Source of the DNA: an uncultured Planctomycetota bacterium
GTDB taxonomy: Bacteria; Planctomycetota; Planctomycetia; Gemmatales; HRBIN36
NCBI GenBank assembly: GCA_937944855.1
Contig: CALFAY010000024.1
Coordinates: forward strand, 21,809 to 85,808
Length of the DNA: 64,000 nt
Reading direction: 5' to 3'
Shown: piece after piece, positions 36,321-47,462 of the stretch
Numbering within the stretch: the first letter of the stretch is position 1
Layout of the letters: each line of letters opens with the position of its first letter
Made by a program: the position numbers and the translations under genes
Notes under the pieces: model-generated
What the model saw: only the letters and a program-made list of their open reading frames with translations
The model's database searches: none
What the model was told of the DNA's origin: nothing

Positions 36321-36512
36321 GCAACTTGGTTTGGCAGGGTCCGACAGGCAGAGGATTGTTCATTAGCCCAGCAGACTCCGCTTGAGTTGCGGGCACAACT
36401 TCCGTGCGTTTGGGCCACCCGCTGCCACCAAGCCACCAAGTTTGTTATCAAGCAGGCTTGCCAACCTCACCTCCAGGCCCGCGGCCACGGTGGTCGCGGG
36501 TCTCCTTTTTTT
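36321..36512 (+). ncRNA. Candidate sigma-54-dependent small RNA or lactate permease leader
   Basis: The region from the expected start to the terminator is about 190 bases without a coding frame. It has a closing helix of AACTTGG (36323-36329) with CCAAGTT (36436-36442), continued by TGGCAG (36332-36337) with CTGCCA (36422-36427), so the ends of a 120-base domain are held together. A terminator follows at once. It may be a free small RNA, or an attenuated leader since lctP begins 94 bases later. No known RNA family was recognised. Confidence 0.45.
36478..36512 (+). terminator. Intrinsic terminator upstream of lctP
   Basis: CCCGCG (36478-36483) pairs with CGCGGG (36495-36500), extended inward by GCCAC with GTGGT, and is followed by a T-rich run ending in seven T. 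It lies 94 bases before the lactate permease start, with no gene upstream on this strand. Confidence 0.65.
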
Positions 36513-36605
36513 CCGCGCCCCGCCCCGATTCTTGTTGCGTGATCAGAGAACGTCCCTACAATCGGGCCGATTCCCTCCGGTTCGCTCTGCTTTCGAGGAC
36601 CGCGT

Positions 36606-38423
<1,818 letters not shown>

Positions 38424-38591
38424 GTAAAACTGCCGGCACCTCTCAATCCTTGAATCATCAAACCTTGATGTTCGTCAGGCGCATCGAGGCCATCGGTCCT
38501 GGCGTGAAATGACTTTGCCTGACGCGGGCAAGGGCGACCCGCTCAAGACGCCTCCTGATCCTTGGCCTGCTCGGCCCCGTCTTGCAGATCA

Positions 38592-40619
38592 CTATCCGAT
38601 TAATTCCTCGATCTTTTTCAGTTCGGTCTCCGTCGCCGCCATCAGAGCGTCTAATTGCTCGAACCGCGGCTTCGTGGACGCCTGGTGCCGTTCCTTCTGG
38701 GTGATGAGTGTCTTGATTGAGCCATCAATCATGGCAATGTCGTCCTCGATCTTCCTGATGATCTGGTTTTTCAGTTCGCACAACTGTTGGCCCACGGCCT
38801 TCCGAATCACCTCGTGCTGCGACAGTCTGAACTCATGCATCTTGGAGCGAATTCCATCCAGCACCTGGCTGCGGTTCTTTCCTCCCACGCGATTCCACCG
38901 CACGAGCATCAGGATAGCGCTGACCGCTAGACCAATGCCGGGCAGGTACATCTGATGAGTCATTAGTGCCATCAAAACCGTAATAATGAACGGGGTTAGG
39001 TCGATGCTAAACTTGCTGAGGCCGACGTTGACCCCGTCCCCCTGGCCAGAGCCTCCGACAGCCATTTCTGTATCTGCTGCACGTCGGTCAACTGTTGGCC
39101 GGGCTGGCCCATCTGCTCGTCGATCTGTTCCAGTACGTCGAGGTATTTGCTGGCCTCCTTGTGCAGCTCGCGCTTTAGATCAACCGCCATACCGTTTAAG
39201 GATGGTCTTAGCGTAGCCATTGGCCCAAGCGTTAAGCTTTGGCTTGAGATATTGGGAGATTTGGGACTCCAAGTGCGCGGAGATCCTGTCCCTGAACTTC
39301 TTCCCTTTGGGATGCCACAAATCCCCAACAAGGGCAACTAAGCTATCCAACATTGAGCCGGCCTCCCCCAGATCTAGTTTTTCCACCATCTCGGGCAACG
39401 GCTTCTCGATGTGCTCTGAGGCATACTCGTCAAACGAGTCACATAACTGCTGCGACACCACGCTGGCCTTGGAGGTCAGGTAGTTGTCAATGTGCTGGCC
39501 CACGTCGCGGAGAAATTGCAGCTTGGGTTGCAGTTCGGTGTGTTTCTTCTTGAGTTCCTCCAGCGGTTTGTTAACATTAATCTTCTGCGCCTCAACGAAC
39601 TTATTAAGGGCAGCGCGGGTTTCGCGGACCAGGGTGCCGTCGCTTAGCTAACGGGCGCGATGGCGTTCCTTGCTCAGGAAGTTGACCGGAGCATCCTCGA
39701 ACGCGGGGACGTTGGTTTCCCGCAGCTTGGCAGCGTTAGGCGTCGAGGCCAGCCGTTGCTGGAGTGCCCCAAGAGCGTTGATGCGGAAAATGCGTTTGGC
39801 TGAAAGGTCGTTGCCGTCCACGCGGCACAGCGGCTTCAGGCGAGCGTCGATCAGCTTCCCCTGCTCGGCAAACTCACGTCTGACCTCCTCGGGGTCGTTG
39901 GGATCGACCAGTCCCTCGAGGATCTGATTCCAGCGATTAATCAGGAAGAAGAGGTTGTGGCGTTTGCCCAGCGGCTCCAGCGTGTTGGTGATGAAGCGTA
40001 GCTCACGTTGGTTGAGCAGTTGGGTAGCGCTCAGAACCATGACGATGGCGTCAGCCTTGGTCAGGAAATCGAGCACGCGGCGTTCGCGGGCCGGATGTTC
40101 GCCTAGACATGGCGAATCAACCAATTCGACACCGTCGCGGCACAGCGCCAGCGGATAGGAGATTACTGCCTCTTTAATATTGCCGAACCGATCCAGAATC
40201 TGCTTTTCCAGCTCGTCGTTATTATCATTGCGGTCACACTGCCAAGCGGTGTCGTCAACTTTTAGTTCATACTTCTGCATGAATTGTTCGGGCGTCAGCG
40301 TATCGATCTTGCCATCCTCGAAGATCACCTTTAGGGAGGGCGTATCGCCGTAGCGGATAAGGGTGACGATGGCAGTGCAGGGGGCAGCTTTCTGGGGCAA
40401 AACGCGCTGGCCGAGCATGGCGTTGAGCACGGTTGATTTTCCGCGCTTGAATTCGCCGACGACCAAGATGGTAAAGCGATTGTCGCGGAGCTTGCGAGCT
40501 CGCTCGGTCAGGCGCTGTCGCAGGTTGTCCAGTCCAGGCTCCGCGGCCAGGAGTCCGGCGAGACGGTCCCAAACGTCGGCGGTCTGCTCAGCATTCTGTT
40601 TGATTTCGTGAAGATTCAT
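38592..40619 (-). pseudogene. Dynamin-like GTPase B, one TAG and two frameshifts
   Basis: A dynamin-like GTPase of about 675 codons in several pieces. The intact N-terminal part begins MNLHEIKQNAEQTADVWDRL and has P-loop GEFKRGKST; G3 reads DSPCLGEH where DxPG is expected, and G4 reads INRWNQI. A TAG at 39648-39650 interrupts the frame, which continues with LSDGTLVRETRAALNKF to a break near 39182; another phase then carries LKRELHKEASKYLDVLEQI to about 39040, and the first phase resumes with a membrane hairpin (FIITVLMALM...GIGLAVSAILML) and a coiled coil, ending at 38592. The last break is at a G run (39038-39042, minus strand) that would be repaired by one extra base. Its ATG overlaps the stop of the middle gene as ATGA. 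Confidence 0.85.
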
Positions 40620-42073
40620 CGATGGTTCTCCTGCAATTGCCACAACGCTCGAAGGCGCTCGCATTCCTGCCGAACCGAAGGCGGAGCGCAGCGTAGCCGT
40701 GAGCTGAACCAAGTGGAGAGCCGCTGTTCGATCTGTGACCAACCACGCAGGGCTGACGTTGTCTTTTGGGGTGCCACGGAAAGTGTTGGAGAGGGCTCGG
40801 CCAGCAGGGGAAAAGACCGCGAGCGGAGGATGTATGCAAACAAGGCGGCGACGATGCCGACTACCATGCTCAGCGGTAATGCCAGCCACGGGGAAAGCAA
40901 CCATGTTGTCAGAAGCAAGAGAGCAAGAGCAGTACCCAGTCCGATCAGGACTGCATACAAGATATACTTGGCGTGATTGATCAACGACATTGGCGTCTGT
41001 AGTTTATTGATGGAGCCGAGGGAAAGAGGATCGGGATTTTCGGAAGGAACATACTCAAGTAAGAAAGCGGCGGCCTCGACCTCGGCGGCCAGTCCGGCCT
41101 TGACGCCGGGGCGGACCATCTCGGCGTAAGTGAGCGTCGTCGCTGGCAAGCCCTGGCCATTGGTCCAACCGTGGACCGCATCGACAAAGAACCGGCGGGC
41201 CTGCTCGGTGGTTTTGAATTCTCCTAATTCCGCCATCTGGACCATTTTCTCCCCAAGCCCGGTGAGGTGGTGATTAAACTGACCAATGCAGTGGTTTAAA
41301 TCCTCATCCGGAACGTCGATACCTGCTTGTTGGACGTCGGCTTTGTCGATCTCACTCAGCAGGTTATCTAAGGCCTGCCGCAACATGCCGTCGCGCCCCG
41401 CCCGAACATCGGTTTCGCGAGGCGTAAGCCATTCCTCGATGGGCGGCAGAGCCCCCGCCCGCTTGTCCGAACCTTCCGTAAACCAGATGGCGGCACCGGG
41501 GCAGCGGTCAGTGCTGAAACCCTGAGCTGCCACTTGAGCAACGGCGTAGTCGGTCAACTCCGCCTGCTCACCCGAGGACATCTCGTCACTCGGCAATGCG
41601 ACAATCAACACGCGCAACGTCGCCGCGATCGCTCGCAAAGAGCCAGCCAGTTCTCGTTCCGGTTGCGACAACGGCTGGCTCAGCGAAGTGACGAGAATCG
41701 CCTGATCAAGAAACCCGAGACTAGCTAGGGCCGCTTCCTGAGCGGGGGTCAACGGGTAAGCAGTACCCAGGACCAGAACGTGCCCGGGCAGGTGGTGACG
41801 CCGAGTGGGCCAACGGCCAAGCGGCGGCTGCACCCTGTCCGGCTGCGGTCCGAGGACCAGCGGACGATCGCCGACAGCTTCAGGTCCTAGCCACCGAGCC
41901 AGGAGTAGCTCCAACACGGCCGGCTGTCCAACCAGGAGGGTGTAGGGTGCACCTGGACGGGGGCGGTCCTGCTCCCAGCGTGCCTCCAGACCGTTTATTC
42001 GCTCGGGCGCAATCCTGGCTTGAACCGCCAGCGAGCGAAGCAGATCCCATTCATGCTTAGCGAGTCTAATCAT
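40616..42073 (-). CDS. Dynamin-operon middle protein with degenerate GTPase fold and membrane hairpin
   Basis: A 485-residue protein, the only unbroken gene of the operon. The N-terminal half follows the plan of a dynamin G domain but without a usable site: LLVGQPAVLELLLARWLG sits where the P-loop should be and has no GKS/T; VLVLGTAYPLTPAQEAAL takes the G3 place; LIVALPSDEM the G4 place. A helical region follows, then two membrane segments at about 372-391 and 395-416 and a basic tail. It overlaps both neighbours by ATGA junctions, so all three are translationally coupled. It probably acts as a non-catalytic partner of the two GTPases. Assignment to the dynamin superfamily is by pattern and context. 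Confidence 0.7.
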   Translation of the reverse strand: MIRLAKHEWDLLRSLAVQARIAPERINGLEARWEQDRPRPGAPYTLLVGQPAVLELLLARWLGPEAVGDRPLVLGPQPDRVQPPLGRWPTRRHHLPGHVLVLGTAYPLTPAQEAALASLGFLDQAILVTSLSQPLSQPERELAGSLRAIAATLRVLIVALPSDEMSSGEQAELTDYAVAQVAAQGFSTDRCPGAAIWFTEGSDKRAGALPPIEEWLTPRETDVRAGRDGMLRQALDNLLSEIDKADVQQAGIDVPDEDLNHCIGQFNHHLTGLGEKMVQMAELGEFKTTEQARRFFVDAVHGWTNGQGLPATTLTYAEMVRPGVKAGLAAEVEAAAFLLEYVPSENPDPLSLGSINKLQTPMSLINHAKYILYAVLIGLGTALALLLLTTWLLSPWLALPLSMVVGIVAALFAYILRSRSFPLLAEPSPTLSVAPQKTTSALRGWSQIEQRLSTWFSSRLRCAPPSVRQECERLRALWQLQENHR

Positions 42074-43683
42074 GACTGCCCTCTAAGTGCTCCATCAGCG
42101 GCGGCGAGTAGACTTCGTATTGTGCTGGCCACATCCTGACGCTGCGTAAGTTCATGCCCGCCGGCCGGAAGTTGTTCCAGCACTCTTAGCCGAGTTGGGA
42201 CGGCTTCTAAAAGCTCCTGAATTCGGGCCTGAAACACGTTGGCGGAAACTTCGCGGAGCAGTTTTGGGAAGTCGCTCCAATCTGTTTCCAAGGCTTTTCT
42301 ATAAGCAGCGACGTAATCTGGTTCCTGCCTAGTGGCGTTATTGCTAAGAAAACCGCCAATGGCTGCGCCCACCAAGGCCCCTATCGGGCCACCCATGAGA
42401 AACCTCAGTCCAGCACCGCCCAAGGCCCCGGTTATGACGTATCCTGCATTGTCTGGTGCCGCAGCATTGACTGGGGTATATTCGGACAGCGAGATCAATT
42501 CTTTTACAGCTATTGGTTTAACAGGCGCCACGCCTCGGGCCATCTCCACTAAGCGCTGGCTAGCCCCTTCCTCAACGGTTTCGACAACGAGACGGAATGC
42601 TGCCTCCAATCATTTGTGCGCCTTGGCAGCCAGCGTACGCGCGTCCTTACCTTCCAGTCTTTTACACAGCTTCTGCAAGTACTTGTCTAAGGCGGTATTA
42701 ATGATAGAACGAAGGTAAATCAATTCTTGCTCACGACCTTGCTCGATCTGCTGTCGGATTTCCTCACAGCGGTTGCTTTCTGCTCTACGCTCGTTCACGA
42801 GTTGCTGGTAGTCCTATTTGAGCTTTTCCAGAATGCGATTGTTCCAATGCTCAAGGTGCTGAAGGCAAGCGATCAACTGACTTAAACGACTGTTCTTTTG
42901 GAGTGGTTTCCGATGTTGTACTGCCCTCGCCAAGGCTTCCAGGAGAGCGACAAAATCGTCATCGGGAGTAGGAGCACCGGGGCTCTGTAATACATGTCGC
43001 AGTGCCCCCAAGGCATTGACCTCGAACCATAGTTTATCTAAGGTTGGTTGGAGAAACCGCCGGGCCCAACTGTCGATCCTTTGCCGACCTTCATGTCGCT
43101 CCTGGGGTTCGATTCGGTTAACATAGTTCAAGACCGGCACAACTGGTTTGCGAAGTTCGTTTGCCATCTACGACACGGCCCTGCATTCCTCCATCCCCAG
43201 CAGCTGCGTGGCACGGAGGACAAAAAGCACCAAGTCTGCCTGAGCGACGGCACGAAGAGCGCGATTAGTCTGGGCTTGTTTCTCATTGACGTCAGGCGTG
43301 TCGATCAGGACCAACCCTTGTTGAAGGGGCGGTTGAGTGACAAAAATATCGATATAATCGATATCCTCGCGGGCGCGGCTGTGAATGTCAAGGACGGCGA
43401 ATGATTCGATGTCGGCTGCGGAGCATGATTGCATCTTTCCGCCACGAAGGTGTACGCGGACCTCGTCAGTGGGTCCCCAAACGACGCGCGTGATGTGGCC
43501 AGTAGGCGGCCGGCACCGCGCTGGCAGTACCTTCCTGCCCAACGTGGCGTTGATAAGCGTTGACTTGCTGGCATTGAACTCGCCAAAAACGACCACTCGC
43601 AAGACGGGATCGCACAGGCCAGCTGCTATGTCGTCGAGCAGATAGGCCTCCTCCTAGCCCAAGGCAGCCGAGCGCCTCGACAT
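42070..43683 (-). pseudogene. Dynamin-like GTPase A, four in-frame stop codons
   Basis: One frame of 538 codons interrupted by TAG at 43654, 43168 and 42814 and TGA at 42610 (low coordinates), with no frameshift. The GTPase domain is clear: GEFNASKSTLIN (Ser for the usual Gly before Lys), PTGHITRVVWG, G3 DTPDVNEKQ, then after the second stop the G4-like VPVLNYVNRI. Later parts are coiled coil (RRAESNRCEEIRQQIEQ), and a glycine-rich hydrophobic hairpin (AGYVITGALGGAGLRF...GALVGAAIGGFL). Each stop fits a lost CAG or CGA codon. The start is uncertain: the frame is open from 43812, where a TGA follows ATGAATCAA, and the ATG at 43683 is only the first plain choice. The gene end overlaps the next start as ATGA. 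Confidence 0.83.
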
Positions 43684-43812
43684 ATCATTTAAGAGAGCAA
43701 CAGTATTAACAGCCGCCTGGCTTCCGTATGCGGGGCCGAACGGGACATTACAGGCATCTCCGACCACGCGCGTTGCCACCGAAGTCCAAAGGATCCTTGT
43801 CCTTTTGGAGAA

Positions 43813-44121
43813 TCATTGATTCATGGAAAATAACCAACCTGAGATTACCGTGTCGAAAGGTCTGGTAAGTCCAAAGTTAACAGCTTGCTTTCGCTTGTCA
43901 AGGGCTCAGTGCGTCGGTTAGGACGCCAGCTGACCGCCTTATTCCTAGAGCCTCTGCACCGCAGCCAATAGAAATACATTGTTCACCCCTGTGGGAGTTA
44001 CGGGTACACGGTGCTGGCCAGATGCACGATCGTCACAGAAGCCTTAGCTTCTCTAGCAGAATGACCTTGTGTTTCAAATCCACATTGGTGTTGCGGGATT
44101 CGGCGTGCAAGGAGGTGCCCA
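43813..44121. other. Short region between GTPase A and the transposase remnant
   Basis: About 310 bases. No gene, tRNA or known RNA is recognised. The GTPase A frame may extend a little into it. Confidence 0.4.
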
Positions 44122-44680
44122 ATGGCCAGGCCGATTCTGGATGATCAACTGTGGGCTTTGATCGAATCGCGCCTGCCGCCGCTCAAGGCGCGGCGTTTTC
44201 GCTTCCCGGGCCGCAAACCGATCAGCAACCGCCAAGCCCTCACCGGGATTCTCTTCGTGCTGATCACGGGTATCCCCTAAGAGAGGTTGTCCAAGGAACT
44301 CTATTGCGGCAGCGGCATGACCTGTTCATGACCTGCTAGCCACGGCACCGCGACTGGACCCAAGCCAGCGTCTGCCCTAAGATCCATCGCGTCCTGTTGG
44401 CCTACCTGCGGGGAGCCGACAAGTTCGACTGGTCCCGAGCGGTGATTGATTCCGGCCTCGATCCAAGTCGTTTTGGCTGCTGCTTCCTCTACCGGTGGGC
44501 ATCGAGCCGGTGTTGAGACTTCGCCATACTTAGCATTGCTGCGGGTTGAGGGTGTATCGCCAAGTTGTGGAACGGACGCTCAGTTGGCTGCAACACTTTC
44601 GGCGTTTGCGGATTCGTTACGACCGTCGGCCGGATCTTTATCAGGCGTTCCTGGACATGGGCTGCATTCTGATCTCTTAA
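44122..44680 (+). pseudogene. IS5-family transposase remnant
   Basis: A broken transposase of the IS5/DUF4096 type. The first part is MARPILDDQLWALIESRLPP followed by FPGRKPISNRQALTGILFVL and ITGIP, where a TAA at 44278 replaces the usual Trp. Then ERLSKELYCGSGMTC, a small duplication and more stops, and RDWTQASVCPKIHRVLLAYL with FDWSRAVIDS. The end, QVVERTLSWLQHFRRLRIRY and PDLYQAFLDMGC, matches the family C-terminus. About 250 bases of the middle, with part of the DDE core, are missing. No flanking terminal repeats were established. It marks past insertion at the edge of the dynamin operon. Confidence 0.85.
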
Positions 44681-44691
44681 ATGCCTCTCTC

Positions 44692-44722
44692 GGTGATTTT
44701 TTTAGAGGGTCTTAGAATCACC
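44692..44722. repeat. Small inverted repeat after the transposase remnant
   Basis: GGTGATT at 44692-44698 and AATCACC at 44716-44722 form a 7-base inverted repeat just beyond the transposase stop, with a T run between. It may be a remnant of an element end or a weak terminator. Confidence 0.3.
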
Positions 44723-44895
44723 GCCGATCAGGCTATTTACGGGGTTTAGGAATTGCCAAGACGTCGCACACTTCCCTGCGCCATTGATTGGGGGCAGGGT
44801 GAGGTCCAGAGCCGGACGCCGACACGGCTTTCCGCAGCGCTTACAATGACCCGCGATCGAATTCTCGCCCTGGAAGAACGAGACGAGTCGTGCTC

Positions 44896-45288
44896 ATGGA
44901 GCGTCCCTTGAGAAGCCGTGGCGAGTTGGAGACCGAAATCAGCAATGCCATTATTCGCTTCAAGCGCGAATACATGGGACGAGGCCCGCGCGAGGTCCGC
45001 ACCTTCCTGGTCGAAGATATGGCGTTGGTGCGGCTGCGCGGCGTGCTGACGCCCGCGGAACAGCGCTTGGCGGAGGTGGAAGACCCGCACCGTGGACGGG
45101 ACCTGATCAAGCAGCTTCGCGTCGAATTGATCGAACACGGCCGGGACCTGCTCGTGACGGCGGTGGAGCAGATTCTCGGTGTTCGCGTGGTGAGCCTGCA
45201 TACCGACATCAGCACCCGAACCGGCAAAAGTATTCTTGTCTTCACACTTTCCGACGACCCAGTGAAAAAATCGCGGAACAACTCTTGA
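44896..45288 (+). CDS. DUF2294 (MpsC-like) protein
   Basis: A 130-residue protein of family DUF2294, renamed MpsC after a proposed sodium-linked membrane-potential system. Typical text is ISNAIIRFKREYMGRGPREV, TFLVEDMALVRLRGVLTPAE and a C-terminal ILGVRVVSLHTDISTRTG. It is soluble. The ATG at 44896 is chosen; a GTG two codons earlier is possible. It stands alone between the transposase remnant and an unknown gene, without other mps genes, so its partner is unknown. Confidence 0.8.
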   Translation: MERPLRSRGELETEISNAIIRFKREYMGRGPREVRTFLVEDMALVRLRGVLTPAEQRLAEVEDPHRGRDLIKQLRVELIEHGRDLLVTAVEQILGVRVVSLHTDISTRTGKSILVFTLSDDPVKKSRNNS

Positions 45289-45420
45289 CAGGCTGGAAGC
45301 GGCACACTATCTCAGGGAAGAGGCAGGAAGGCCGAGAATCCGCCGAGGAGTCGGATTGGCGGCTTCTGATAACTTGCGTGGCTGAGGGCCGATACGGCGT
45401 GACCCGTCGCATCGGAGGGA

Positions 45421-45466
45421 GGCCGGAGAATGTCACTCGGGGTGATATTCTCCGGCCATTTTTGTT
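45421..45466 (+). terminator. Terminator hairpin just ahead of the 45477 start codon
   Basis: GGCCGGAGAAT (45421-45431) pairs perfectly with ATTCTCCGGCC (45447-45457), followed by ATTTTTGTT. It would end the DUF2294 transcript. Because the ribosome site and ATG of the next gene follow within 20 bases, it could equally be a leader attenuator for that gene. Confidence 0.7.
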
Positions 45467-45476
45467 GAGGGGGAAC

Positions 45477-45875
45477 ATGTCAACGCAAGAGTTTCCTAAG
45501 TCGCGGGTAGTTTGCATGCCCTCGGCGATCGACATCAGGGAACCGTTCAGCGTCGGCATCGCCTACTACCGCAACAAAGAGGAAATGTTGTTGTATCTGC
45601 GCTCCTTAAGGCACGTCAGCGATGGTCGCTTGCTGGTGGTCCTTGGAATCCGCAACGGCCATTGGGTTTCGGCTCTGGAGATTCCGCCCAACGTGCGGTT
45701 CGTTTACACCGCCGACTGCGCTGCGATCGACCCTCGCTCCTTCGCCGGCTGGTACGAGCCTGACCCGCTGCGGGCCGTCGTGACGGCGATGATGAACTTC
45801 AAACCCAACGAGGGGCTGATTCTCCTCATGCCCGCGGACTGGTCCGGGCCGGCCGTCGAGTACCTGATCGACTAG
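45477..45875 (+). CDS. Unknown 132-residue protein, possible truncated tail
   Basis: A 132-residue soluble protein beginning MSTQEFPKSRVVCMPSAIDI, not recognised. It has alternating strand-helix pattern with LLVVLGIRNGHWVSALEIPP and GWYEPDPLRAVVTAMM. The ATG has GAGGGGG before it; the frame stays open upstream but crosses the terminator hairpin, so that part is unlikely to be coding. After the TAG stop the same frame continues 23 codons to a TAA (45945), reading GRRWRATREIPENGDYYAIE, which looks like protein. The original product may have been about 156 residues. Confidence 0.65.
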   Translation: MSTQEFPKSRVVCMPSAIDIREPFSVGIAYYRNKEEMLLYLRSLRHVSDGRLLVVLGIRNGHWVSALEIPPNVRFVYTADCAAIDPRSFAGWYEPDPLRAVVTAMMNFKPNEGLILLMPADWSGPAVEYLID

Positions 45876-46001
45876 GGACGCCGCTGGCGCGCTACCCGAG
45901 AAATTCCCGAGAACGGCGATTACTACGCCATCGAGGACGTGGATTAAGGCCCGTTTCTTTTGCATTGACATCGCAAGCGTCAAAAGCACAGGAATGCTGA
46001 C

Positions 46002-47462
46002 ATGGCTGCCAAATCGGACAAACTCGTGACCTTGATTCCAGGGGATGGCATCGGGCCGGAGTGCGTGCAAAGTGCCCGGCGGATCATTGACGCCACCGGC
46101 GTGAACATCGTCTGGGAAGAGCGCCCGGCTGGGGAAAGCGTCTTCAAGCGTGGCATCCCCTCCGGTGTGCCTCCGGAAACCATCGAGTCCATCCGCAAGA
46201 CCCGCTGCGTCCTGAAAGGACCTCTCGGGACCCCGGTGGGTTACGGGGAGAAGTCAGCGAACGTCACCCTTCGCAAACTCTTCGAAACCTTCGCCAACAT
46301 CCGCCCGGTGCGCGAGTTGCCCGGGATCAAGACGCCGTACAGCGGTCGGAACATCGACCTTGTAGTCGTTCGTGAAAACGTCGAAGACCTCTACGCCGGC
46401 ATCGAGCACATGCAGACGCCCGGCGTGGCCCAGTGCTTGAAACTGATCAGCCGCAAGGGCTGTGAAAAGATTGTCCGTCTGGCCTTCGAACTGGCCCGCA
46501 GCGAGGGACGCAAAAGCGTCGCCTGTGCCACGAAGTCCAACATTATGAAGCTCACGGAAGGAATGCTGAAGCGCACCTTCGAGGAGATCGCCAAAGAGTA
46601 CCCGGACATCCAGTCCTGGCACATTATCGTTGACAATTGCGCCCATCAGTTGGTTAAAAAGCCTGAGCAATTCGACATCATCGTTACGACCAACATGAAC
46701 GGAGACATTCTCTCCGACCTGACCAGTGCACTGATCGGCGGTCTGGGTTTTGCACCCAGTGCCAATCTCGGCAACGACGTGGCCATCTTCGAGGCGGTTC
46801 ACGGCACGGCTCCGAAGTACGCCGGGAAGAACGTCATCAATCCGACAGCCGTCATCCTCAGCGGTGTGATGATGCTGCGGTACTTGGGCGAGTTCGAGGC
46901 GGCATCGCAGATCGAAAATGCCATTCTGATCACCCTGGAAGACGGCAAGCACAAGACCGGCGACGTGGTCGGCTACGACAGCGGCTTGGCCACATCCACG
47001 ACGGCTTATACCGATGCCATCATCGCCAATCTGGGCAGGACTCCCAAGACGATCTCGACGCGTGCCTACAAAGAGCTGAAGATTCCACGGCTGCCGTCCG
47101 ATCCGGTCATGGTCCGGCCCGCCAGCCGTCGCCTGATCGGAGCCGACATCTTTGTTGAAAGCGGGTTATTGCCGGATAAGCTCGGCCCGGCTCTCGAACG
47201 TCTTGCCGAAGGCACGGCATTGAAGCTGAAGATGATTTCCAACCGCGGGACCCAGGTTTATCCCGACAAGGGCACGATGATCGACTGTGTCGATCACTAT
47301 CGGTGTCGATTCATTGCCAGGAACCCGGCACAGGACCTGACGGACGCTGATCTTTTTGCCCTGCTGCAACGCATCGCAGCGGAGCATCGCTGGGTCCATG
47401 TGGAGAAACTGCCTGAGTTCAACGGCGAGCCTGGTTTTACCAAAGCCCAGGGCGAGGATTGA
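46002..47462 (+). CDS. icd: NADP-dependent isocitrate dehydrogenase, long type
   Basis: A 486-residue enzyme of the citric acid cycle that oxidises isocitrate to 2-oxoglutarate. The nucleotide and substrate sites are visible: LIPGDGIGPEC, the ENVEDLYAGIEH loop, TNMNGDILSDLTSALIGGLG with the metal-binding Asp residues, and EAVHGTAPKYAGKNVINPTA. A C-terminal extension of about 140 residues beyond the core matches the long IDH form of Thermus and Rickettsia type rather than the E. coli enzyme. NADP use is assumed from family. Confidence 0.94.
   Translation: MAAKSDKLVTLIPGDGIGPECVQSARRIIDATGVNIVWEERPAGESVFKRGIPSGVPPETIESIRKTRCVLKGPLGTPVGYGEKSANVTLRKLFETFANIRPVRELPGIKTPYSGRNIDLVVVRENVEDLYAGIEHMQTPGVAQCLKLISRKGCEKIVRLAFELARSEGRKSVACATKSNIMKLTEGMLKRTFEEIAKEYPDIQSWHIIVDNCAHQLVKKPEQFDIIVTTNMNGDILSDLTSALIGGLGFAPSANLGNDVAIFEAVHGTAPKYAGKNVINPTAVILSGVMMLRYLGEFEAASQIENAILITLEDGKHKTGDVVGYDSGLATSTTAYTDAIIANLGRTPKTISTRAYKELKIPRLPSDPVMVRPASRRLIGADIFVESGLLPDKLGPALERLAEGTALKLKMISNRGTQVYPDKGTMIDCVDHYRCRFIARNPAQDLTDADLFALLQRIAAEHRWVHVEKLPEFNGEPGFTKAQGED

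Larger units (their letters stand above)
36003..36605. other. Intergenic region ahead of lactate permease, 603 bases
   Basis: No convincing protein-coding frame. It contains a sigma-54-type promoter, a structured transcript region and an intrinsic terminator, listed separately. Confidence 0.5.
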
